45,026 bases of DNA from Candidatus Magasanikbacteria bacterium CG_4_10_14_0_2_um_filter_33_14 (GCA_002793035.1 PFPL01000006.1:1-45026); one strand, 5' to 3'; positions 25,096 through 33,970 are shown, counted from the stretch's first letter. Numbers and translations: made by a program. Notes: generated from the letters alone by a model not told the origin.

Positions 25096-26265
25096 TCAGT
25101 CCGGATGACTGATGAGCTTGGCATAGAAACCCAGCTTATCAGCTTCATCACAAAACCGAGAAAAGTCATGTTCATCGAAGTACCTTCCAGCTGTCATCTC
25201 GACGACACACTGAAGTAGACACCCCGGAACATTCGACGGTTCGAAACCTGGCAGAGCCGGAATCATCCGGATACCACGTCTGGCCTCCGCCACAGTTTTG
25301 TACAACATCGCACCAGTTCCCGCGACTTGCTCACGCAAATACTTAGGTACCGGCGGATGAGTGTCGTCGGCCAACACCATCCCATTATGCAAGTATGGAA
25401 TGAAGTTCTCAACCTCCTTTCCATTACCGGTCAAGATGATGACGGCATCAGCCTGTCCGACAGCTCGAGCATCGTTCGTACGAAGAACATTGCCCATCGT
25501 TTCAGACATCTCGTAACGCGGGTCAAGAGCGATGACGAATCGACAGATCCTCGACAGATCTTCCACCACCTTCGCCCCTGTGAAGCCAGCTCCACCAGGG
25601 ATACAAAAAGTAGTTTCACTCAAAGTCTTACCCAGCTTTTTTGCCAAGGCTTCTGCTGTACGAAGCATCACGTAACGAGTCCCCATTGACCCATCACGCA
25701 AAGGCTCTGGAACGTTCTTACCACGTGCCTTGTGATCGAAGGAAGGAAGGCGTCCTGCCAACGCAAAGTGCTTGGTCTTAGGGAACTCAGAGAGCACTCC
25801 CATAAGGTAGGCACTAGCAAAAGCAGGTTTTTCTGCCATTTCTTCCTCAGTTCGAGGAGAGGCACAGTACATTCCCAGCTTTCCACGAAAGAACATGAAC
25901 CCGATGGGAAAAGCCCTCCGAGCCTTCTTCGTGAAGCTCTCACTGAAGAAACGCCCTTGCTGCTTGCGGTTGCCATAGACAGCGAAGACGAACTTCGGCT
26001 TGATGGCCTTCTTGAGAATAGGCCAAGTGTAGTAGAAGAAGCTGACGTAAGCACGTGCCACGAGGACGAAGAACTTCTTCAAAATCCTCTGAAACAAGTT
26101 TTTACGACGCTTTTTCTTCTGGTTCGACACAGGCTCAGGATCGAGGGTCTCAACCGCATCAGTCAACAAGGTCTCTTCGACCTCGACGACATCAACAGTT
26201 TCAACATCTTCGACAAAAGCCAGCCCCACACGATTGCGTGAGGAGATTCCTTCAGGATTATTCAT
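25096..26265 (-). CDS. Acyl-ACP reductase/shikimate dehydrogenase-like Rossmann protein, G+C-rich
   Basis: 389 residues from ATG at 26265, chosen because AGGAG sits six bases before it (the clearest Shine-Dalgarno in the window). Residues 1-~55 are acidic then strongly basic (QKKKRRKNLFQR), followed by a hydrophobic helix. From ~90 on, the order LAGRLPSFDHKARG, DGSMGTRYVMLRTAEALAKK, CIPGGAGFTGAKVVEDLS (dinucleotide loop), LTGNGKEVENFIPYL and GCLLQCVVEMTAGRYFDEHD follows the layout of cyanobacterial long-chain acyl-ACP reductase and its shikimate-dehydrogenase-like relatives; a Cys aligns near the reductase's active Cys. Base composition is unlike its neighbours (31 of 60 G+C at 25501-25560). 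Own promoter, leader hairpins and terminators. Substrate unknown. Confidence 0.75.
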   Translation of the reverse strand: MNNPEGISSRNRVGLAFVEDVETVDVVEVEETLLTDAVETLDPEPVSNQKKKRRKNLFQRILKKFFVLVARAYVSFFYYTWPILKKAIKPKFVFAVYGNRKQQGRFFSESFTKKARRAFPIGFMFFRGKLGMYCASPRTEEEMAEKPAFASAYLMGVLSEFPKTKHFALAGRLPSFDHKARGKNVPEPLRDGSMGTRYVMLRTAEALAKKLGKTLSETTFCIPGGAGFTGAKVVEDLSRICRFVIALDPRYEMSETMGNVLRTNDARAVGQADAVIILTGNGKEVENFIPYLHNGMVLADDTHPPVPKYLREQVAGTGAMLYKTVAEARRGIRMIPALPGFEPSNVPGCLLQCVVEMTAGRYFDEHDFSRFCDEADKLGFYAKLISHPD

Positions 26266-26299
26266 AATTCTCCTGCGCAAGTGTAAGTGTTAAATTTTT

Positions 26300-26343
26300 G
26301 CGAAATGATTTCCGCTCTTTATATATAAATACATTTATATATA
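26300..26343 (-). promoter_or_regulatory. Structured leader of the reductase-like gene
   Basis: Two inverted repeats in the ~97-base leader: TATATATAAAT and ATTTATATATA (26320-26330 and 26333-26343, perfect 11-bp arms), and GCGAAAT/ATTTCCGC at 26300-26315 (one bulge). They may stabilise the mRNA or bind a regulator. Confidence 0.45.
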
Positions 26344-26368
26344 CAAAAAGCCAAAATCAGATACCTCT

Positions 26369-26396
26369 ATAATACACAAAAAAAACAAAATGTCAA
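26369..26396 (-). promoter_or_regulatory. Promoter of the reductase-like gene
   Basis: Minus strand: TTGACA (26391-26396), 16-base spacer, TATTAT (26369-26374). Start near 26362. Confidence 0.75.
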
Positions 26397-26441
26397 GTTG
26401 CTTATCTTTATTGTGTATATTTTTAAAATATTATATTTTAA

Positions 26442-27530
26442 TTATTTCAATTTTTTATCTTCCAAAATACCTATCAACTCTTTATTTATTTTTCTAATAG
26501 TAAAAGGTCCTCCATAAATAAACCCTGTAATCATCTGCACAGCATCAGCACCTGCTTTCATTTTAGCATAAACATCCTTTGCTGTAAAAATTCCACCAAC
26601 ACCAATAATTTTCAATCTGTCACCAGCACGTTCACGAATGTGTTTTATAATATTATTTGTTCTTTGTTGCAAATGTTTTCCAGAAATTCCACCAGGATGA
26701 TCCAATTTTTCTTTTGATGATTTGAATTTATTTACCCAAGATCTATTTTTTATCAAGTTGGTTGCCACAATTCCTGTCATTTTGTATTCAATACACAAAT
26801 CAATTACTTTATCCAAATCTTCATAACTCATATCTGGACCAATTTTTACAAAAATGTCTTTCGTTATTTTTTTCCCAGAGAATACTGGTCCGCCTTGGGC
26901 GGATACAACTTTATTTATTTTCTTCAAAAGTTCTTCTACAAAAGAAACCTGAGCAAAGACATCACACTTCGCGACATTTGGACAACTAACATTGAGAGTA
27001 ATGTAATCAGCTAGTTCATACAAATCTAGAAAAGAACGTACATAATCATCTGCCATTTCTGACTCTTTCAAACCTGTAGTCACCGCAATACTGATACCAT
27101 AAGGAATATCCCGTTTTTGCATTTTTTTCTTGATTCTTCTAGCTGATTCAAGACTTCCACTATTAGACAAACCATAATAGACAATAAGACCTTTATCCTC
27201 CGGTATACGCCAAAGACGAGGCTTGGGATTGCCAGGCTGAGCAGAATTGGTAATAGAACCAAGCTCAGCAAAACCAAAACCAAGCATCGGATATGCATGC
27301 GGTGCAGTAATATCTTTGTCAAAACCAGCAGACAAACCAACCGGATTTTTTAATTCAAGATTTCCAAGCTTCACGTGCAGACGAGGATCATCGATAAATA
27401 AAAACTTTTTTATCAAAAAATAAAAAGGGCGCAAAACACTAGTTGCACCCAAAATATTGATAACAAAATGATGTATTTTTTCTGGATCAGTTTTAAACAA
27501 TATTGGACGAATAATTTTTTTATATAACAT
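26442..27530 (-). CDS. pyrD: Dihydroorotate dehydrogenase, class 2-like
   Basis: 362 residues from ATG at 27530 (MLYKKIIRPILFKTDPEKIH); a longer in-frame start adds 13 unusual residues. The N-terminal helical segment (FKTDPEKIHHFVINIL) and LGNLELKNPVGLSAGFDKDI match class 2, membrane-associated quinone-dependent enzymes. FMN-binding segments are visible (VKIGPDMSYEDL, IVATN, IIGVGGIFTAKDVYAKMKAG). The catalytic position, Ser in class 2 (NxSSPN), is Cys183 here (NVSCPN), as in class 1; the residues around it (FGxNNxG read as YGLSNSGS) also differ. It oxidises dihydroorotate to orotate in pyrimidine synthesis, electron acceptor uncertain. Follows argS after a 76-base gap with a hairpin. Confidence 0.9.
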   Translation of the reverse strand: MLYKKIIRPILFKTDPEKIHHFVINILGATSVLRPFYFLIKKFLFIDDPRLHVKLGNLELKNPVGLSAGFDKDITAPHAYPMLGFGFAELGSITNSAQPGNPKPRLWRIPEDKGLIVYYGLSNSGSLESARRIKKKMQKRDIPYGISIAVTTGLKESEMADDYVRSFLDLYELADYITLNVSCPNVAKCDVFAQVSFVEELLKKINKVVSAQGGPVFSGKKITKDIFVKIGPDMSYEDLDKVIDLCIEYKMTGIVATNLIKNRSWVNKFKSSKEKLDHPGGISGKHLQQRTNNIIKHIRERAGDRLKIIGVGGIFTAKDVYAKMKAGADAVQMITGFIYGGPFTIRKINKELIGILEDKKLK

Positions 27531-27576
27531 ACCACTAATCTTAACACTAATTATTAAAGCGTAGTTCACATCCGTA

Positions 27577-27603
27577 AATCTGGATTATTCGAATATCCGG
27601 ATT
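27577..27603 (-). other. Palindromic hairpin after argS
   Basis: AATC-GGAT arms (AATCCGGAT and ATCCAGATT, one mismatch) enclose ATTCGAAT, itself a palindrome. It starts four bases after the argS stop and has no T-run, so it may be an mRNA-end stabiliser or a repeat rather than a terminator. Confidence 0.5.
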
Positions 27604-27606
27604 TTT

Positions 27607-29307
27607 CTACATTTCGGAGACAGTATCTATTGTAAGCAATCCAAGAGCCTTTGTCAAAATTTGAGACACTTTGGTACTCAAATATAATCTTGCTTTTACC
27701 AACTCTTCATTTTCAGCATTCAAAACACTATGTTTATTATAAAAATCATTGTAAGTCTTGGCTAAATCAAAACAATACTTCGCAATAACTGAAGAATTAT
27801 AATTTTGGAGAGCCTTCTCCACTATTTCTGGAAATTCTGCGATTTTCAAAACCAAATTTTTCACTTCGTCTTCTATAAACAAAGAAAAATTGACTTCATC
27901 ATTTGATTTACCAGTAAATTTTCTTTCTAAACTATTGATACGTGCAACAGTGTACAAAATATATGGAGCACTAAAACCATCGAAACTAACCGCTTCATCA
28001 AAATCAAAAGTAACAACTTTTTCAGCTTCGTGTTTTTGCATAGTGAACTTGAGCACTGCCATAGTCAAAACATGTGCAGTCTCTTTTACTTTTTTCTCAC
28101 TCCAGTCTTCGTGACGAGCTCTTGTTTCTTTTTCTAAATGATCCAAAACTTTGTCACGCAAATCTTCATAAAGGATCACATTGCCAGCACGAGAAGACAT
28201 TTTACCACTTGGTAAATTGACTAAACCATAACCAATATGAGTCATTTTTTTGTCAAAGCCAAACAATTCCAAAACTTTGAAAAGTTGCTTGAAATAAAAA
28301 TTTTGTTCAGTGGCTGTAATATTAATACTTTCTACCACATCATATTTTTTAAATTTTTCTTCTGACAAAGCCAAGTCACTAGTCATATACACTCCTCCAC
28401 CAGTACTCTTTCTTACCAAAGCCACATCCAAATTATATTTATTTAAATCAACTATGATAGCGCCACCTTCCCCTACTTCAGCAATTTTTTTATTTAATAA
28501 TTCATCAACAATTTCTTGTCCACGAGCTTTGACTTCACTTTCATAAATTATAGAATCGTGTTCAACTTTTAGTTCATTCATCAAATCAAGAAAACCTGCA
28601 GTACTCCATTTTTTGGTTTCTTCAAAAAGCTTGGTAATCTCTTCTTCACCATTTTCAAGTTTATACTGAATAGCGTCTAGTTCTTCATTATATTCTTTGT
28701 CATGATCTTTTAGATAGTTACTAGCTTTGGCATAAATTTCCCCCAATACCTTTTGTTTATTTGATGCATCAAAAATCTCTGAACTTTGAACTCCGAACTT
28801 AAAACTATTTTGAATTCCCCAAAGACACTTCACGACATGACGACCAAAATCGTTGACGTAATTCATCGGAATCATGTCGTAGCCACTAGCACGATAAACT
28901 TGAACAATAGTATTACCAACGCAAACATTACGCATGTGTCCAATATGAAATTCTTTGTGCGTATTTTGACTAGGATATTCAATCAAAACTTTTTTACCTT
29001 GACCTATATTGTTGTTACCAAAATCTTCATTTATATCTTCCAAAATCATTTCTGAAACTTTAGCAGTATCCAAAAACAAATTGATATAAGGTCCAAAAGC
29101 TTTTACTTCTTTGATAATTGTATCTGCTGGCAAAGAAAATTCTTCTACAAAATTCTTAGCAAATTCAGCTGGATTTTGTTTCTTTTCTTTTGATAATTCA
29201 AAACAAGGCAATGCAATATCGCCCATTTCTGGTTTTGGTGGAGTTGAAAACATCAGATTTTCTAGCCCCAAAATTTCTTGAATTTTTGTTTGTAATTTTT
29301 TGTTCAT
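27607..29307 (-). CDS. argS: Arginyl-tRNA synthetase
   Basis: 566 residues, complete. The N-terminal additional domain (1-~100) leads into the class I core with HIGH motif in THKEFHIGHMRNVCVGNTI and the KMSKS equivalent in SGKMSSRAGNVILY; the C-terminal DALR anticodon-binding domain is at ~455-566 (FSAPYILYTVARINSLERKF at its start). It charges tRNA-Arg. At residues ~170-177 (KFGVQSSE) the coding sequence contains three AGTTCNN heptamers in frame, a copy of an intergenic repeat. It is read after tyrS and the small membrane protein gene, 5 bases from the latter, in an apparent synthetase operon. Confidence 0.97.
   Translation of the reverse strand: MNKKLQTKIQEILGLENLMFSTPPKPEMGDIALPCFELSKEKKQNPAEFAKNFVEEFSLPADTIIKEVKAFGPYINLFLDTAKVSEMILEDINEDFGNNNIGQGKKVLIEYPSQNTHKEFHIGHMRNVCVGNTIVQVYRASGYDMIPMNYVNDFGRHVVKCLWGIQNSFKFGVQSSEIFDASNKQKVLGEIYAKASNYLKDHDKEYNEELDAIQYKLENGEEEITKLFEETKKWSTAGFLDLMNELKVEHDSIIYESEVKARGQEIVDELLNKKIAEVGEGGAIIVDLNKYNLDVALVRKSTGGGVYMTSDLALSEEKFKKYDVVESINITATEQNFYFKQLFKVLELFGFDKKMTHIGYGLVNLPSGKMSSRAGNVILYEDLRDKVLDHLEKETRARHEDWSEKKVKETAHVLTMAVLKFTMQKHEAEKVVTFDFDEAVSFDGFSAPYILYTVARINSLERKFTGKSNDEVNFSLFIEDEVKNLVLKIAEFPEIVEKALQNYNSSVIAKYCFDLAKTYNDFYNKHSVLNAENEELVKARLYLSTKVSQILTKALGLLTIDTVSEM
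28779..28799 (-). repeat. AGTTCNN heptamer array inside argS
   Basis: Minus strand reads three AGTTCNN units (CGG-, CAA- and CAG-ending) without gaps, 21 bases, in frame. The same unit forms four-copy arrays at 33691-33718 and 39155-39182. Confidence 0.75.
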
Positions 29308-29312
29308 ATTTT

Positions 29313-29747
29313 TTATTTTCTAATATCACCCTTATATAGGCCTACAGAATAAAATTGATTTCGTAAATCTTCATATTCAGAATTACGCCTAACGCGAAAT
29401 ACAAATTCTTTACCTTCATCCAATATAATATGAAACATTTTGGTATCATCAATTATTAATTCTTTTATTTCATTAAAATAAATCTTTTTTCTCATCATAT
29501 TCAAACCATCACCTAAAACAATAAAATCATCCTCAAAAAACACACTATGTCTAATAAAAAATATCAGGATAAATACTAACAAACTAAGAAATAAAAAATC
29601 AAATTTTCTATAATCAAAAATTTTTAATAAATAAGGTTGTGCTATTACAAAAAAAATTATTACCACCAAAACTTTAATAAAGTTCAGTGAATTTAAACTT
29701 AACATTCCTTTATTTTGTTTTGAATCTAGTACAATTCCAAATTTCAT
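29313..29747 (-). CDS. Small membrane protein with PH-like C-terminal domain
   Basis: 144 residues. Two membrane helices (FIKVLVVIIFFVIAQPYLL and FDFLFLSLLVFILIFFIRHS) are followed by ~70 residues with a beta-strand pattern (EDDFIVLGDGLNMMRKKIYF, then NEIKELIIDDTKMFHIIL) like bacterial PH domains that sit on membranes. No catalytic residues. It is tightly packed between tyrS (1 base) and argS (5 bases), so it is co-translated with two synthetases, but no functional link is known to me. Confidence 0.75.
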   Translation of the reverse strand: MKFGIVLDSKQNKGMLSLNSLNFIKVLVVIIFFVIAQPYLLKIFDYRKFDFLFLSLLVFILIFFIRHSVFFEDDFIVLGDGLNMMRKKIYFNEIKELIIDDTKMFHIILDEGKEFVFRVRRNSEYEDLRNQFYSVGLYKGDIRK

Positions 29748-29748
29748 A

Positions 29749-30942
29749 TTATTTCACTTTCACAAAAAATCTTTTACCTTTTTGAATTACATCTTCTGGC
29801 TTGGTATCATAATCAAAAGCTTCAATTTTTTCATCATTTACTTTGACACCACCTTGCTCAATCGCGCGACGAGCATCACTCTTGCCAGTACTAAGTCCTG
29901 ATTCTACCAATACTTCAATAATATTATAACTTGTAGGTTTTAATTCAGCGATTTCATCTGGTCTATCTTTACTTTGGATTACTTTTTCGAAATGAGCTTG
30001 TCCAATCTTAGCAGATTCTTCACCCAAAAATGTTTTAGTAATTTCATAGGCTAACTTGAATTTGGCATCACGAGGATTGGCGCCACCATCCAAATCTTTT
30101 TTCATGCTTTCTATTTCTTCCATAGGAATTCTAGTACAAACTTCGAAACCACTGACAATCATAGTATCAGTCCAATTCATAATCTTACCAAACATATCTT
30201 CTGGTGTATCACTAAACGCAACCATATTCCCCTCACTCTTCCCCATTTTCTTTCCAGTACTATCTGTTAGAAGTTTACCAGTAAGCACAAATTTTTCTTT
30301 ATTTTTCAAATCTTTCATAAGAGTACGTCCAGCAAGCATGTTGAAAGTCTGATCATTGCCACCAATTTCTCCATCAACATCCATGGCTACAGAATCATAA
30401 CCTTGCATTACAGGATACAAAAATTCGTGTAAGTAAATTGGTTTCTCTTCTTTCATGCGTTTATCAAACATGTCACGCTCAAGCATTCTCTGTACAGTAA
30501 AGTGAGATGTAAGATCAAGTACATCTGCAAAATTCATTTTGGAAAACCATTCACCATTGTATCTAACCTCTACAGGATTTTCACCTTCAAAATCCAAAAC
30601 TGCACTAGCTTGTTCTTGGTACATTTTACAATTTTCCAAAACTTGCTCACGAGTAAGCTTGGTTCTAGCAGCACCTTTGTCTGTCGGATCACCAATCATT
30701 CCAGTGTAATCTCCGATAAGCATGATAACTCTGTGACCAAGCTGTTGAAATTCACGAAGTTTAAGCATAGTAATACCATGACCAATATGAAGAGTTGGAG
30801 CGGTAGGATCGTAACCAGTATAAAGAGTAAGTCTTTCACCAGATTTTAATTTTGCTTCCAAAAAATCACGTTTTGGGTAAATATTTTCTACACCACGTGA
30901 TAACAAATTTTGGATTTTTTCTTCATCAATAATTACATTCAT
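29749..30942 (-). CDS. tyrS: Tyrosyl-tRNA synthetase
   Basis: 397 residues, normal length for the TyrZ-like bacterial form. Class I signatures: GYDPTAPTLHIGHGITML (HIGH), MQGYDSVAMDVDGEIGGNDQ (tyrosine and tRNA pocket) and KMGKSEGN (KMSKS). An S4 RNA-binding domain is at the C-terminus (LVESGLSTGKSDARRAIEQG, then VKVNDEKI). It charges tRNA-Tyr. The gene follows valS by 18 bases in the same orientation. Confidence 0.97.
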   Translation of the reverse strand: MNVIIDEEKIQNLLSRGVENIYPKRDFLEAKLKSGERLTLYTGYDPTAPTLHIGHGITMLKLREFQQLGHRVIMLIGDYTGMIGDPTDKGAARTKLTREQVLENCKMYQEQASAVLDFEGENPVEVRYNGEWFSKMNFADVLDLTSHFTVQRMLERDMFDKRMKEEKPIYLHEFLYPVMQGYDSVAMDVDGEIGGNDQTFNMLAGRTLMKDLKNKEKFVLTGKLLTDSTGKKMGKSEGNMVAFSDTPEDMFGKIMNWTDTMIVSGFEVCTRIPMEEIESMKKDLDGGANPRDAKFKLAYEITKTFLGEESAKIGQAHFEKVIQSKDRPDEIAELKPTSYNIIEVLVESGLSTGKSDARRAIEQGGVKVNDEKIEAFDYDTKPEDVIQKGKRFFVKVK

Positions 30943-30960
30943 ATATTTATTTCTAAAAAT

Positions 30961-33684
30961 TTAAATTGCTTGAAATTGTTTATTTAACTTCTCCAATTTT
31001 TCTTTTGATTCAATCAACTTATTTGTTTCTTGTTCAATAATACTTGCTGGAGCACTACTTACAAACCCTGGATTATTTAGTTTACCTTCCAATCCTGAAA
31101 TATACTTAGTCAATTGTTCTATTTCTTTTCCTAGTTTTTCTTTTTCTTTGGCAAAGTCAACCACGCCCGCAAGTTCAACAAAAATTTCTAAGCCACTTTC
31201 TACAAAAGAAACGGACTGATCAGGTTTTGCAATCTTTTCTTCGATATGCAAATTTTCTAATCTAGCCAATTTACTAATTATTGCAGAATTTTGTGACAAC
31301 AAATCTTTTTTGTCTCCTGCTGAAATGGTGACGTTCAATTTTTTGACTGGATCAATTTTATAATCACCTTTTACAGATCGAATACCAACTATCACATTTT
31401 GAATAATTTCAAAATCTTTTATTTCTAAATTTTGTTCAGTACTTAAAGGAAATTTTTCTACCATCAAAATATTTTCTTTACCATAAAATTCTTGCCAAAT
31501 CGCTTCGGTCACAAATGGCATAAATGGATGCCAAAGCTTGAGCACAGTGTTCAAAGCATAATTCAATATTTCTGATTTACTTCCTTCAATCTTAGCAATC
31601 TCTAGATACCAATCAGCCAAATCATTCCAAGTGAAATCTCGAAGTTTTTCACCAGCGTAAGACAAATTCATGCTATCCAAATTGTTTACAACCACATTAC
31701 TTACTTCATTCAATTTTTGCAAAATCCATTTGTCTGACAAAGTTTTAGATTCTGGCAAACCTGTATCTTTCAGTAATTTCTTTTCTTCAGCCTCTACTGT
31801 CATCTCGATGAAACGCGCCATATTCCAAAGCTTGTTGGCAAAATTTCTAAATCCACCAATTTTTTCTTCTGACAATTTCATATCATTGCCTGGAGTATTG
31901 CCAAGCAAAAGTGAAAGACGTGTCGCGTCAGTACCATATTTATCTATCATGTCGAGTGGATTGATAATATTTCCTAGACTTTTACTCATCTTACGACCTT
32001 GTTCATCACGTACTAGACCATGCAAGTAAACAGTTTCAAAAGGAACTTGACCAAGAGTATAAGTAGTCATGAGTATCATGCGAGCCACCCAGAAAAACAA
32101 AATATCATAACCAGTCTCCATCACTGAAGTCGGATGAAAATTTTTCAAATCTTGTGAATCCAAATTTGGATAACCAAGAGTTGAGAATGTCCAAAGACCA
32201 GATGAAAACCAAGTATCTAAAGTATCTGGATCTTGTGTCCAACCTTCACCTTCTGGAGAATTTACATCAACAAAAATTTCCTCATTCCCCATTCCACTTT
32301 CCTCGTTACTCTTCTTATACCAAACAGGAATCTGATGTCCATACCAAATTTGGCGACTGATACACCAATCACGAAGATTATCTATCCAATTGAAATAAAC
32401 TTTGTCGAATCTTTCTGGCACGATTTTTATTTGTCCGGTAGTTACGACTTTTTGCATTAGTTCTTTGAGTGAATATTCTTCACCATTTTTAACACCAGTC
32501 AATTGTAAACCAGCAAAAAAGTTTGCATCATCTATTTGAAATTTTTTATTTACATCAATAAACCATTGTGTCTTTGGCAAAGGTTCTACAACATCTTTGA
32601 ATCTGTCTGAGGTACCAACATTTTGCATGATGTCTTCTTCTTTTTCGAGCAGACCTGTCGCACGTAAATAATTTACAAATTTTTCACGAGCTTCTTCTAC
32701 ACCTAAACCTACATACTCACTACCAGCTTTGTCAGTCATTTTTCCATCTTCACCAATAACTTGAATCAGACCAATATCATTGCCAAGTGCTTTTTGTTTC
32801 AAATACATTTCAAAATCCACAGGACTGTGAGCTGGTGTTACACCAAGAGCTCCTGTACCAAAACTTTCGTCAACATGATCGTCGCCAATAATTTTTATTT
32901 TTAAAATATGACCTTTTTGTCCAACGTCTTGTACTTCGAATTCTTGACCTATATATTTTTGGTATTTTCCTGTGGAATTCACAGCTACAGCAGTATCGCC
33001 AAGCTTGGTTTCCGGACGTGTAGTCGCGATAGTAATAGGAAAATCTTTACTATATTTGAAATAATACATTTTGGCAGGACGCTCAATATGAACAAGTTCA
33101 TCATCACTACAAGTAGACTGACCCTTTACAGACCAGTTGATAACACGATAACCACGATAGATAAGACCATCATCATACATTTTTTTGAAAACAGTTTTGA
33201 CAGCCAGATTTCTCTTTTCATCAAGAGTGAAAGCTTCTCTACTCCAGTCCAAACTAGAACCCATTTTTTTGGATTGATTAACAATAGTGTCGTGAGATTC
33301 TTGAGCAAACTGATTTACACGCTTAAGAAATTTTTCTCTACCTAATTCTTCTTTTGGTTTTTTGAATTCTCCTGATTCAATCAGCATCTTTTCAACTTTG
33401 GATTCAGTGGCCACCGCTGCATGGTCTGTACCAGGCACCCAGAGTGTCTTGTCGCCTTTCATACGATGAAAACGAATCATAACGTCTTCTATTGCGAGCA
33501 TCGCAGCATGCCCCATGTGAAGTGTTCCTGTGACGTTTGGTGGAGGTAAAATTATGGTAAAAGGTTTTGCATCTTTGTCAGTTACGCCTTTTTCAATACA
33601 AACATCAGGATTAAAAAATCCACTATCTTCCCAAGACTTATAAATATCATCTTCGTATTTTTTTGGTTCGTAAGCTTTGTCCAT
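30961..33684 (-). CDS. valS: Valyl-tRNA synthetase
   Basis: 907 residues, complete. HIGH motif in PPPNVTGTLHMGHAAMLAIE, a CP1 editing domain in the middle (TIATTRPETKLGDTAVAV, DDHVDESFGTGALGVTPAHS), KMSKSLGN at the C-terminal side of the catalytic core, an anticodon-binding domain and a C-terminal coiled-coil arm (KEKEKLGKEIEQLTKYISGL) that is diagnostic for ValRS. It charges tRNA-Val and hydrolyses Thr-tRNA-Val. It is first in the row valS-tyrS-(membrane protein)-argS-pyrD. Repeats fill the region upstream and no promoter is clear. Confidence 0.98.
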   Translation of the reverse strand: MDKAYEPKKYEDDIYKSWEDSGFFNPDVCIEKGVTDKDAKPFTIILPPPNVTGTLHMGHAAMLAIEDVMIRFHRMKGDKTLWVPGTDHAAVATESKVEKMLIESGEFKKPKEELGREKFLKRVNQFAQESHDTIVNQSKKMGSSLDWSREAFTLDEKRNLAVKTVFKKMYDDGLIYRGYRVINWSVKGQSTCSDDELVHIERPAKMYYFKYSKDFPITIATTRPETKLGDTAVAVNSTGKYQKYIGQEFEVQDVGQKGHILKIKIIGDDHVDESFGTGALGVTPAHSPVDFEMYLKQKALGNDIGLIQVIGEDGKMTDKAGSEYVGLGVEEAREKFVNYLRATGLLEKEEDIMQNVGTSDRFKDVVEPLPKTQWFIDVNKKFQIDDANFFAGLQLTGVKNGEEYSLKELMQKVVTTGQIKIVPERFDKVYFNWIDNLRDWCISRQIWYGHQIPVWYKKSNEESGMGNEEIFVDVNSPEGEGWTQDPDTLDTWFSSGLWTFSTLGYPNLDSQDLKNFHPTSVMETGYDILFFWVARMILMTTYTLGQVPFETVYLHGLVRDEQGRKMSKSLGNIINPLDMIDKYGTDATRLSLLLGNTPGNDMKLSEEKIGGFRNFANKLWNMARFIEMTVEAEEKKLLKDTGLPESKTLSDKWILQKLNEVSNVVVNNLDSMNLSYAGEKLRDFTWNDLADWYLEIAKIEGSKSEILNYALNTVLKLWHPFMPFVTEAIWQEFYGKENILMVEKFPLSTEQNLEIKDFEIIQNVIVGIRSVKGDYKIDPVKKLNVTISAGDKKDLLSQNSAIISKLARLENLHIEEKIAKPDQSVSFVESGLEIFVELAGVVDFAKEKEKLGKEIEQLTKYISGLEGKLNNPGFVSSAPASIIEQETNKLIESKEKLEKLNKQFQAI

Positions 33685-33690
33685 ACATTT

Positions 33691-33718
33691 AGTTCAGAGT
33701 TCTTAATTCTCAGTTCAT
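33691..33718 (+). repeat. AGTTCNN heptamer array (4 units) upstream of valS
   Basis: Four consecutive 7-base units starting 7 bases before the valS ATG: AGTTCAG, AGTTCTT, AATTCTC, AGTTCAT. It occupies the place where a ribosome-binding site would be expected, in the opposite orientation to the arrays in argS and beside eno. Confidence 0.8.
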
Positions 33719-33970
33719 AGATGACTTTAAAATTTATAGCCACTATTTTATGAGACAATTATTGTTAAATTGTTAAATTGTTAAATTGTTACTTTTCTAA
33801 AAACCATTTAACAATTTGACAATTTAGCCATTTACACAGGTAATTTAACTAAATACCCCATTTAAAACATACAAACTTCATAAAGTATATTACTATAATT
33901 AACCAGAAATTGCAAGAAAATGCCTTAAATTAGCCAAATAGTCAAAAAAAACACGAAATATTGGGCTCTA
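33719..33970. other. Intergenic region between divergent valS and DHH gene
   Basis: Besides the octamer repeat at 33762-33833 and the promoter at 33971 I see no gene here. Base composition is very A+T-rich with no ORF of interest. Confidence 0.6.
33762..33833. repeat. Inverted pair of octamer arrays (copy C)
   Basis: TTGTTAAA repeated three times plus a partial unit (33762-33791), then an 11-base spacer, then about four related octamers in the opposite orientation (33803-33833; rc units AAATNGYY). The arms can fold into a long hairpin. Same family as 39060-39124. Confidence 0.8.

Noticed and set aside
25732-26241. Plus-strand 169-codon frame
   Set aside because: It is the antisense of the G+C-rich reductase-like gene; long shadow frames are expected at that composition.
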